From contig JAEYTA010000062.1 of assembly GCA_023434265.1 (NCBI GenBank), positions 1 through 14,663 on the forward strand: a stretch of DNA of 14,663 nucleotides. Direction: 5' to 3'. A program made the position numbers and the translations under genes. Shown piece after piece: positions 7,089-12,520 of this stretch. The notes under the pieces were generated by a model. It worked only from the letters and a program-made list of their open reading frames with translations. It was not told where the DNA came from and did not search any database. Position 1 is the first letter of the stretch. Each line of letters starts with the position of its first letter. This stretch comes from Pseudomonadota bacterium. Lineage in GTDB: Bacteria; Pseudomonadota; Alphaproteobacteria; Caulobacterales; Caulobacteraceae.

Positions 7089-7351
7089 TGGCTCGCACCC
7101 CTGATCCCACGGGGTCCGAAACCGCGCCCACGCCCGCCGATCACCAGCAGATGGACCGCTCCAACGATCCCGAGGTCACCCGCGCCATGGACGAGGGCGC
7201 GCCGGAGGCGGCGATGCACAGCCGCCGCCAGCGTCTCGCGGGCTCGGCCGCCGGTGTCGGAAGCGTCGGCTACGACGAGGACGGGGCCTTCGACGTCGGC
7301 GCCGGCGAAGCGCCGGGCGGCGACGAGCCCGACTCGCGCGGCGGCGGCTAG
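7088..7351 (+). CDS. Small hydrophilic disordered protein (87 aa), unknown function
   Basis: 87 residues, no hydrophobic segment, rich in Gly, Ala, Asp, Pro and Glu. It opens MARTPDPTGSETAPTPADHQ, has a central RRQRLAG stretch and ends in Gly-rich acidic sequence (DEPDSRGGG). The ATG overlaps the stop of the preceding 48-residue gene by one base, so the pair is probably one translationally coupled unit. Its stop codon overlaps the stop of the opposing TspO-like gene through a shared CTAG at 7348-7351. I do not recognise a family. The small hydrophilic product and promoter context recall uncharacterised stress-induced proteins of alphaproteobacteria, an inference only. Confidence 0.6.
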   Translation: MARTPDPTGSETAPTPADHQQMDRSNDPEVTRAMDEGAPEAAMHSRRQRLAGSAAGVGSVGYDEDGAFDVGAGEAPGGDEPDSRGGG

Positions 7352-8148
7352 GTCGCCCGCTCCACGCCGCGGCGCAGGCGGAAGGTCAGGACCACCGCGC
7401 CGACCAGCACCGCCACCGCCGCGGTGAGGGCGCCGTACGCGACCAGCTCCCGGCCGCGCTCCTGTTCGGCCACGAACACCCCCAGCAGTCCCCAGGAAAT
7501 CGGCAGCGGGTAGGCGATTGTGCGGATGCGGGCCGTGACGCCCAGCGCCACCGCCGCGACCAGAACCACGGCGATCAACGCCCACACCTCGGCGGGGGGG
7601 CTGTCCGGCAGGGAGCCGTTGCCGGTCAGGATGGTCAGCAAATTGACCGGCGAGGCCACGGTCAGCCACCCCGCCAGCAGGCTGAGCGGCCACACCACCA
7701 TCCAGCGGTCGCGGTCGGAGCGATCCAGCGCGCGGATGGTCCCGGCTTCGGCCACGAGCGGCAGCAGCAGAGCGAGCAGCGAGCCGAAAATCAGCACCAC
7801 CGTGGCCCACTCCCAGTCGAAGGCCGAGGCCACGATCCACCAGCCGATGCCGAGCAGGGCGGCCACCGAGGGCCAGCCGAGTCGGTGGATCAGGCGGCTC
7901 TCGCCGGTCTGTGGCAGGACCTGCCGCACCGCGTAGACCAGCAGGCCGAGGTAGATCAGGCCCCAGATCGAAAAGGCGTAGCCCGCCACCCGCAGCGTCG
8001 CGTCGCTGTCGGCCGAGAATTCCTCCGGCGTCTGGCCCCAGCCCGTCGCCATCTGTGCGTAGGCGATGACCACCGCGAATGCGGCGGCGGCCAGCACCAA
8101 CAGACGGCGCGTCATCTGGGAGGAAGTCGGTCGGACGATGGAGGACAT
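7348..8148 (-). CDS. TspO/MBR-related multi-pass membrane protein (tryptophan-rich sensory protein type)
   Basis: 266 residues with about seven or eight hydrophobic segments (roughly 16-34, 55-72, 88-105, 107-126, 140-160, 180-198, 205-220 and 230-255), so an inner-membrane protein. The segment AGYAFSIWGLIYLGLLVYAV is typical of the longer TspO-like proteins annotated as tryptophan-rich sensory proteins; other Trp-rich positions are GIGWWIVASAFDWEW and AGWLTVASPVN. Canonical TspO (about 160 residues, five helices) binds porphyrins; the ligand of this longer group is not known to me. The start is taken as the ATG at 8148; an internal ATG 11 codons later (MTRRLLVL) is possible, and neither has a good Shine-Dalgarno. 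The reading frame stays open upstream, but that part is the shadow of the gene at 8263. It is divergent from that gene with 114 bp between. Confidence 0.72.
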   Translation of the reverse strand: MSSIVRPTSSQMTRRLLVLAAAAFAVVIAYAQMATGWGQTPEEFSADSDATLRVAGYAFSIWGLIYLGLLVYAVRQVLPQTGESRLIHRLGWPSVAALLGIGWWIVASAFDWEWATVVLIFGSLLALLLPLVAEAGTIRALDRSDRDRWMVVWPLSLLAGWLTVASPVNLLTILTGNGSLPDSPPAEVWALIAVVLVAAVALGVTARIRTIAYPLPISWGLLGVFVAEQERGRELVAYGALTAAVAVLVGAVVLTFRLRRGVERAT

Positions 8149-8209
8149 CAGCGGTTCCAGCGAAGGTTGCCCGCCCTCTACGTCCGGCGACCCGGTTCGG
8201 TTCACCCGA

Positions 8210-8234
8210 GGAACCGCGGCGGCGGCCGCCGGTT
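8210..8234 (+). promoter_or_regulatory. Possible EcfG-type promoter with palindromes
   Basis: GGAAC at 8210-8214, 16 nt, then GGTT at 8231-8234; the ATG at 8263 is 32 nt beyond the tetramer, almost exactly as at 6888-6942. The spacer contains the 12-bp palindrome CGGCGGCCGCCG (8220-8231). CGGTTC at 8193-8198 and GAACCG at 8211-8216 form an inverted repeat over the -35 region that could be an operator shared with the divergent TspO-like gene. Confidence 0.38.
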
Positions 8235-8262
8235 CAGCCTTGGCAAACCGAGGAGATGACAG

Positions 8263-8514
8263 ATGAGCGACCAGAACCGTCCCACCCCCGCCGAAGACCC
8301 GAGCTTCGAAACCGACGCCGTTCGCGCCGACCGGGCCCGCGAGCAGGGCCTCGGCCTCGGCGAACGCGAGCTGCAGGCCCAGCGCGACCCCGGCGGCGTG
8401 CGCACCCCGGATGTCGAGCCGGGGACCGAGGAAGAGGGGGACGTCGAGGGCGCCAGCGGCGTCCAGGCTGCCCGTGACGACGAGCAGCGCCTGCCGCCCG
8501 TCGGCGAAGCCTGA
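8263..8514 (+). CDS. Small acidic disordered protein (83 aa), unknown function
   Basis: 83 residues, strongly hydrophilic and charged. It starts MSDQNRPTPAEDPSFETDAV, has an Arg/Glu-rich possible helix (RADRAREQGLGLGERELQAQ) and an acidic second half (PGTEEEGDVEG) ending PPVGEA. No signal, membrane segment or recognised domain is seen. Support comes from AGGAGA at 8251-8256, 6 nt before the ATG, and the GGAAC-N16 promoter-like element upstream. It resembles in character, not in sequence, the two small proteins at 6942-7351 on the other side of the TspO-like gene. The next gene starts 46 bp later on the same strand. Confidence 0.6.
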   Translation: MSDQNRPTPAEDPSFETDAVRADRAREQGLGLGERELQAQRDPGGVRTPDVEPGTEEEGDVEGASGVQAARDDEQRLPPVGEA

Positions 8515-8560
8515 CACGGCAAAGCTTGACGGACGGCGCTCGACGACTTCCGATCATGGA

Positions 8561-9604
8561 ATGCCGGTCGCCGAGTCCGTTCCGTCCGACGATCCCCGTG
8601 CCCGCCTGGCCGAGGCGGAGCGGCGCCTCGCGGTCGATCCACGCGACCTGCGTGCCCTCATCGCCAAGGGCGACGCCCTCACGGCGCTCGGCGACGCACG
8701 CGGCGGGGTCGGCTTCTACAGCTGCGCTCTCCGGGCGGCGGGGGACGGCCGCGCCCTCCCGCCCGACCTCATCACCGAACTGCGCCGCGCCCAGGCCGCC
8801 GCCGAGGAGCAGTCCCGGCGCTTCGAGGCCCACCTGAACGGAAGCCTCGCCGCCGCCGGGTTCGACCGTGATCGGTCCAGCGAGCGTTTCGCCCAGTCGC
8901 TCGAACTGATGGCCGGCCGCCGCCAGCTCTACCTGTCGCAGCCCCTGTTCTACCTGTTCCCCGGCCTGCCCCAGATCCAGTTCCAGCCGCGCGACACCCT
9001 GCCGTGGCTGGCTGCGGTCGAGTCCGCGACCCCCGATATCCGCGCGGAACTCGAGGCCCTGCTGGCCGAACCGGGGCTGTTCCGCCCCTATGTCGAACGC
9101 CGCGCCGACCGGCCCAACACAGACACCGCCGGCATGGTCGACAACCCCGACTGGAGCGCCCTCTATCTCTGGAAGGACGGGGTCGAGCAGGCCGAAGTCG
9201 CCTCGCGCTGCCCCCGGACCCTGGAGGCGCTGGCCGAGGTTCCGCTGTGCCGGGTGCCCGGCCGAACGCCCTCGATCCTGTTCTCGCGCCTGCGGCCGGG
9301 CGCGCATATCCCGCCGCACCATGGCCTGATCAACACCCGGCTGATCTGCCACCTGCCCCTGATCGTGCCGCCCGGGAACCGCTTCCGGGTGGGCAACGAG
9401 GTGCGCGAGTGGCGCGAAGGTCAGGCCTGGGCCTTCGACGACACCGTCGAGCACGAGGCCCGCAACGACGGCGACGCCGATCGCACCATCCTGATCTTCG
9501 ACGTCTGGAAGCCCGAGTTGACCGACGAGGAGCGCGCGCTCGTCTCGACCATGTTCCAGGCCATCGACGCCTACGGGGCGGGCGGCGGCGCCTGGGGCGT
9601 CTAG
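8561..9604 (+). CDS. Aspartyl/asparaginyl beta-hydroxylase family dioxygenase with TPR-like N-terminus
   Basis: 347 residues. Fe(II)/2-oxoglutarate-dependent hydroxylase of the AspH family (PF05118). The C-terminal domain (about 190-330) has H253 in the PHHG motif, R260 and H264 in NTRLICHLPL, H298 in AFDDTVEHE, and RTILIFDVWKP. AspH enzymes bind iron with two histidines and no acidic residue, and the two expected histidines, H253 and H298, are present. Residues 13-60 look like one TPR unit (AEAERRLAVDPRDLRALIAKGDAL), as in other bacterial members, and may bind a protein partner. The substrate is unknown: lipid, peptide or Asp/Asn side chains are all possible. The start is the ATG at 8561; the open frame runs upstream into the previous gene. 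A TTGACGG at 8526-8532 is a perfect -35 but has no good -10. Its stop shares CTAG with the convergent acetyltransferase gene. Confidence 0.88.
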   Translation: MPVAESVPSDDPRARLAEAERRLAVDPRDLRALIAKGDALTALGDARGGVGFYSCALRAAGDGRALPPDLITELRRAQAAAEEQSRRFEAHLNGSLAAAGFDRDRSSERFAQSLELMAGRRQLYLSQPLFYLFPGLPQIQFQPRDTLPWLAAVESATPDIRAELEALLAEPGLFRPYVERRADRPNTDTAGMVDNPDWSALYLWKDGVEQAEVASRCPRTLEALAEVPLCRVPGRTPSILFSRLRPGAHIPPHHGLINTRLICHLPLIVPPGNRFRVGNEVREWREGQAWAFDDTVEHEARNDGDADRTILIFDVWKPELTDEERALVSTMFQAIDAYGAGGGAWGV

Positions 9605-10152
9605 CCCTTCAGCCGCGCCGGGTTGCCCACCGCCGTCGCGCCGGCGGGGACGTCGCGGGTCACCACGGCTCCGGCCCCGATCACCGCGTCGTCGCCGATC
9701 GTCACCCCCGGCAGCAGGATCGCACCCCCGCCAATCCAGACGTTGCGACCGATGGCGATCGGCCGTCCGAACTCGATCCCCCGCGCCCTTTCCGCGGGAT
9801 CGCGCGGATGGTCGGCGGTCAGGATCTGCACCCCCGGCCCGATCTGGGTCCCGTCGCCGATCTCGACCTCGCAGACGTCGAGGATGACGCAGTTGAAGTT
9901 CAGGAAGACATTGCGGCCCAGCCGGATGTTGTAGCCGTAGTCGCAGTGGAAGGGCGGCCGCACCACCACCCCTTCGGCCACCTCGCCCATGCGCTGGCGA
10001 AGCAGGTCGCGGCGTTCGGCCGGGGAGGCGGCCATGGCGGCGTTGTAGCGCGCCATCCACTGCTTCGCGGCGGCCTGGTCGGCCTGAAGCTCGGGATCGC
10101 CCGGATCGTAGGGCTCGCCCGCGATCATCTTCTGGCGTTCGCTGATGAACAT
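9601..10152 (-). CDS. maa: Maltose O-acetyltransferase-type sugar acetyltransferase
   Basis: Acetyl-CoA-dependent O-acetyltransferase of the left-handed beta-helix (hexapeptide) family, 183 residues, the usual Maa/NodL length. The N-terminal helical domain opens MFISERQKMIAGEPYDPGDP, a standard Maa start. Hexapeptide repeats run from about residue 75 to the end (IRLGRNVFLNFN, VEIGDGTQIGPGVQI, IAIGRNVWIGGGAIL, VTIGDDAVIGAGAVV). The catalytic histidine is H115 in LTADHPRD. The physiological acceptor sugar is uncertain. GGAGG at 10164-10160 is spaced 7 nt from the ATG, and a promoter-like pair lies just upstream (10179-10206), so it need not depend on purQ, whose stop is 68 bp upstream. It ends tail-to-tail with the hydroxylase gene, the two stops sharing CTAG (9601-9604). 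Confidence 0.9.
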   Translation of the reverse strand: MFISERQKMIAGEPYDPGDPELQADQAAAKQWMARYNAAMAASPAERRDLLRQRMGEVAEGVVVRPPFHCDYGYNIRLGRNVFLNFNCVILDVCEVEIGDGTQIGPGVQILTADHPRDPAERARGIEFGRPIAIGRNVWIGGGAILLPGVTIGDDAVIGAGAVVTRDVPAGATAVGNPARLKG

Positions 10153-10178
10153 CGCGCGGCCTCCCTCGCCCCTCCTGA

Positions 10179-10206
10179 CCTGTGGCCGGAAGGCGGAGAC
10201 CGTCAA
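10179..10206 (-). promoter_or_regulatory. Predicted promoter of the acetyltransferase gene
   Basis: On the minus strand, TTGACGG (10206-10200) matches the Caulobacter housekeeping -35 (TTGACGS) perfectly. After 13 nt comes GCCACAGG (10186-10179), a partial match to GCTANAWC. It lies between the purQ stop and the acetyltransferase ribosome-binding site. Predicted leader about 20 nt. Confidence 0.4.
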
Positions 10207-10220
10207 GCCCTCGGGATCGC

Positions 10221-10883
10221 TCAGGCCGCCGCGAACACGCTCTGGAACAGCACAGCCCCGTCGGCCGAGCCCAGCTCGGCCTCGAAGGCGCGGTCCGGGT
10301 GGGGCATCATGCCGAGCACATTGCCGCGGGCGTTCTGCAGGCCGGCGATGTCGGCCACCGAGCCGTTGGGGTTGTCGACGTAGCGGAACACCACCTGGCC
10401 CTCGCCCTCGATCCGCTTCAGCGTCTCGGCGTCGGCGAAGTAGTTCCCGTCGCCGTTGCCCTGGGTCATCACCACCTCGCGCCGGCCCTGGTAGCCCGAG
10501 GTGAAGCGCGTCTGGCCGTTGGCGACCTGCAGGGTGATCGGCTTGCAGACGTATTTCAGCCCGGCGTTGCGCAGCAGCGCGCCCGGCAGCATTCCGGCCT
10601 CGCACAGGATCTGGAAGCCGTTGCAGATGCCGACCACGGTCACCCCGTCGTCGGCGGCCTTCTTCACCGCCTGCATCACCGGCGACTGGGCGGCCATGGC
10701 CCCGCAGCGCAGGTAGTCGCCGTAGGAGAAGCCGCCCGGCAGGACGATCAGGTCCAGCCCCTTCGGCAATTCCGTCTCCTGATGCCAGACCATCTGCACC
10801 GTCTCGCCGGTCGAGCGCTCGACGGCGACCTTGCAGTCGCGATCGCAGTTTGAACCGGGGAAGACGATGACGGCGGCGCTCAT
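10221..10883 (-). CDS. purQ: Phosphoribosylformylglycinamidine synthase subunit PurQ (glutaminase)
   Basis: Class I glutamine amidotransferase subunit of FGAM synthase; it releases ammonia from glutamine and passes it to PurL within the PurSQL complex. 220 residues, normal for stand-alone PurQ. Motifs: VIVFPGSNCDRD at the start, LPGGFSYGDYLRCG, the nucleophile C87 in GICNGFQILCE, and H195 in MMPHPDRAF. The third triad residue, usually Glu in HPE, is Asp here (D197). Strand and context fit the purC-purS end of the cluster, but about 2.9 kb and unrelated genes separate purQ from purS. No Shine-Dalgarno precedes the ATG at 10883; a promoter ending 8 nt upstream predicts a nearly leaderless message, as for purL. 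Its -35 overlaps the stop of the upstream coiled-coil gene. Confidence 0.96.
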   Translation of the reverse strand: MSAAVIVFPGSNCDRDCKVAVERSTGETVQMVWHQETELPKGLDLIVLPGGFSYGDYLRCGAMAAQSPVMQAVKKAADDGVTVVGICNGFQILCEAGMLPGALLRNAGLKYVCKPITLQVANGQTRFTSGYQGRREVVMTQGNGDGNYFADAETLKRIEGEGQVVFRYVDNPNGSVADIAGLQNARGNVLGMMPHPDRAFEAELGSADGAVLFQSVFAAA

Positions 10884-10891
10884 GGCGCGGC

Positions 10892-10920
10892 CCTTTAGCA
10901 GCGTTCGGCGGCGATGTCAG
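10892..10920 (-). promoter_or_regulatory. Predicted purQ promoter, near-leaderless, twin of the purL promoter
   Basis: Reading the minus strand: CTGACAT (10920-10914), 14 nt, GCTAAAGG (10899-10892), 8 nt, ATG at 10883. Spacing between elements and to the start codon is identical to purL, and both genes begin ATGAGCGC after a GC-only 8-mer. The TGA stop of the coiled-coil gene (10919-10917) lies inside the -35. Confidence 0.58.
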
Positions 10921-11147
10921 TGCGCCGGTTCGAGAAGGCCCAGTCGGGTCTCGATACGCTCCAGCCGATCATCGTGATCACTCAGCTTGACGTAGATGTT
11001 CGCGATGTCGTGCTGGACGCCGGCGATGTGGGATCGGACGGCCTGAAGTTCCGACTTCATTTCACCCAGGCCGTCATTCAGCCGATCCAAGCGGGTCTGC
11101 ATGGACTTCAGGACTTCGTAGATCAGTTCGTTCGTGATCTCGACCAT
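10917..11147 (-). CDS. Small coiled-coil protein (76 aa), unknown function
   Basis: 76 residues, starting MVEITNELIYEVLKSMQTRL. Heptad-like spacing of Leu, Ile, Met and Val (LDRLNDGLGEMKSELQ, then IANIYVKLSDHDDRLERI) predicts a long coiled coil over almost the whole chain. No signal or membrane segment. Short proteins of the form 'NELIYEVLKxIQxxLxxL...RLDRIERRL' are common hypothetical genes in alphaproteobacteria; no function is known to me. A GTG at 11219 would add 24 residues without a better ribosome-binding site; the ATG at 11147 is preferred because the recognisable core begins there. The upstream HD-domain gene stops 83 bp away on the same strand. Its stop codon is part of the predicted purQ promoter. 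Confidence 0.65.
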   Translation of the reverse strand: MVEITNELIYEVLKSMQTRLDRLNDGLGEMKSELQAVRSHIAGVQHDIANIYVKLSDHDDRLERIETRLGLLEPAH

Positions 11148-11230
11148 GTAGCACGGACTACCATGACGGGAACGAAAGGGCAACATCTGGCGTCCATCGA
11201 CACGAATCTCCACCAGCACAGGCTCTGTTG

Positions 11231-11929
11231 CTAGGGCTTTGCCCCTTCCGGCGTCTCCGCCCGCAGCGCCGCCATGAATGCGGTCGTCGCCGCCAGCCGC
11301 GGCTCCGCCATCCGCCGCGCGGCGTCGGTCTTCAGCTGTCCGGGCAGGTCGGCCGCGAACCGCTCGATCCGCCCCAGCGCCTGGTCGTAGTCGGGGCGGT
11401 CGCCCGTCGCCGCCAGCATCCGCGCCGCCCCGGTCGCGCCCAGGAAGTCGAGCAGGTCGGCGTCGTGCAGCGCGATCGCCTCAGGGCCCTCAGGCTCCCG
11501 GTCGTACATGTGTCCGAGGATCGCGGCCCGCACGGCGGGGAACTTCTCCATCGGGAAGCCCGCCTCGCGCAGAAAGGGCTCCGCCAGCTCCACCGACCGG
11601 ACCGCGTGGTCGACCCCGGGTCGGGCGAACGGCTCGATCCCGCCCCAGTCGTGCAGGAAGGCGGCCGCGAACATCACGTCGGCGTCGATCGCCAGTCCTT
11701 CGACCTCGGCGACGGCCATCGCCAGCAGGTAGTCCCGCTCCGAATGTCGCCAGCCCCAGGACGGATGCCGGAAATGCGCCGTGGCCTGGGCCAGCACGGC
11801 CTGACGCCACGGGCTGTCGGCCGGGATGCCCGCCGGCGATGCGGCAGGGACGGCCGACGCCTCCTGCGCCGACGCCGCGCCGCCCAGCAGGGCCGCGCAC
11901 GCAGCGGCCGCCACGATGATCCGCTTCAT
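11231..11929 (-). CDS. Exported HD-domain protein, predicted phosphohydrolase
   Basis: 232 residues. The N-terminus is a clear signal peptide (MKRIIVAAAACAALLGGAASA, split here by type: basic start, Ala/Leu core, ASA before Q22), so the protein should be periplasmic. The mature part has the HD-domain metal pattern: H62 (GWRHSERDY), H93-D94 (FLHDWGG), H140 (AILGHMYD) and D156 (LHDADLLDF). HD domains usually hydrolyse phosphate esters of nucleotides, which are mainly cytosolic, so an exported form is unusual. The mature start is Ala/Pro-rich and probably flexible. It lies 19 bp after the PEBP gene on the same strand and is probably co-transcribed with it. No strong Shine-Dalgarno (only GGGAAA before the ATG). 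Substrate unknown. Confidence 0.8.
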   Translation of the reverse strand: MKRIIVAAAACAALLGGAASAQEASAVPAASPAGIPADSPWRQAVLAQATAHFRHPSWGWRHSERDYLLAMAVAEVEGLAIDADVMFAAAFLHDWGGIEPFARPGVDHAVRSVELAEPFLREAGFPMEKFPAVRAAILGHMYDREPEGPEAIALHDADLLDFLGATGAARMLAATGDRPDYDQALGRIERFAADLPGQLKTDAARRMAEPRLAATTAFMAALRAETPEGAKP

Positions 11930-11948
11930 TTTCCCGCCCCCGACTGTC

Positions 11949-12416
11949 TCAGCCGCCCGTGTTCTCGTACGTCGCCGTGATCGACGCCCTGGCCAGCGTG
12001 TGGAAGTGCAGGTTGAAGCCGAACACCGCGCCGGAGTTGTCCGGCGTCACCTCCAGCTTCTCCACGTCGACCGCGAATACCGTGAAAATGTAGCGGTGCG
12101 GGCCGTGGCCGGGCGGCGGGGCCGCGCCGCCGAAGCCCGGCTCGCCATAATCGGTTCGGCCCTCGACCGCCGCCGCCGGCATCGGCCCGCCCGTGGGCAG
12201 TTCCGTGACGTCGGCGGGGATGTTGGCCACCGTCCAGTGCCAGAAGCCCGATCCGGTCGGCGCGTCCGGGTCGTAGCAGGTGACGGCGTAGCTCTTCGTC
12301 CCCGCCGGCGCGCCCGACCATTTCAGGTGCGGGGACGTATCGCCCTTCGCCTTGACCTGGGCGTCCGGCAGCACGGCGCCGTCGGTGATGTCGTTGGAGG
12401 TAAGGGTGAAGGTCAT
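11949..12416 (-). CDS. YbhB/YbcL-family phosphatidylethanolamine-binding-like (PEBP) protein
   Basis: 155 residues, the usual length for bacterial PEBP/Raf-kinase-inhibitor-like proteins. Visible family motifs are SPHLKWSGAPAGTKSYAV near the N-terminus, the ligand-site DPDAPTGSGFWHWTVANIP, and GPHRYIFTVFAVD in the second half. There is no signal peptide, so it should be cytosolic like E. coli YbhB. The role of this family in bacteria is not settled. The start is well supported: GGAGG (12427-12423) lies 6 nt before the ATG. It heads a minus-strand run with the exported HD-domain gene and is divergent from the cyclopropane synthase gene, with about 104 bp of palindrome-rich DNA between. Confidence 0.9.
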   Translation of the reverse strand: MTFTLTSNDITDGAVLPDAQVKAKGDTSPHLKWSGAPAGTKSYAVTCYDPDAPTGSGFWHWTVANIPADVTELPTGGPMPAAAVEGRTDYGEPGFGGAAPPPGHGPHRYIFTVFAVDVEKLEVTPDNSGAVFGFNLHFHTLARASITATYENTGG

Positions 12417-12467
12417 GTCGGTCCTCCCTGCAGGGCGCCCCCAGTGAAGCCGGAAACGCCGGTCCGG

Positions 12468-12496
12468 CCTAGCCCCGCCGTTCGCCGGCGCCTAGG
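12468..12496. promoter_or_regulatory. Palindromic hairpin in the PEBP/cfa divergent region
   Basis: CCTAG (12468-12472) pairs with CTAGG (12492-12496), and CGCCG (12476-12480) pairs with CGGCG (12486-12490) around a TTCGC loop, with a 3-by-1 internal loop. It ends 12 nt before the GGAGG of the cfa gene. It could be an operator for either divergent gene or a leader hairpin of cfa; the sequence does not decide. Confidence 0.35.
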
Positions 12497-12520
12497 TTGA
12501 ATGTTCCCGGAGGCGTTGTC

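Noticed and set aside
8526..8532. TTGACGG as a promoter for the hydroxylase gene
   Set aside because: Perfect -35, but no acceptable -10 at any allowed spacing before the ATG at 8561.
8234..10060. 608-codon minus-strand open frame
   Set aside because: Shadow of the hydroxylase gene; composition is that of a reversed GC-rich gene.
12497..12520. TTG start for cfa at 12497
   Set aside because: The GTG at 12521 has GGAGG 7 nt upstream; the TTG has none and would put that site inside the gene.
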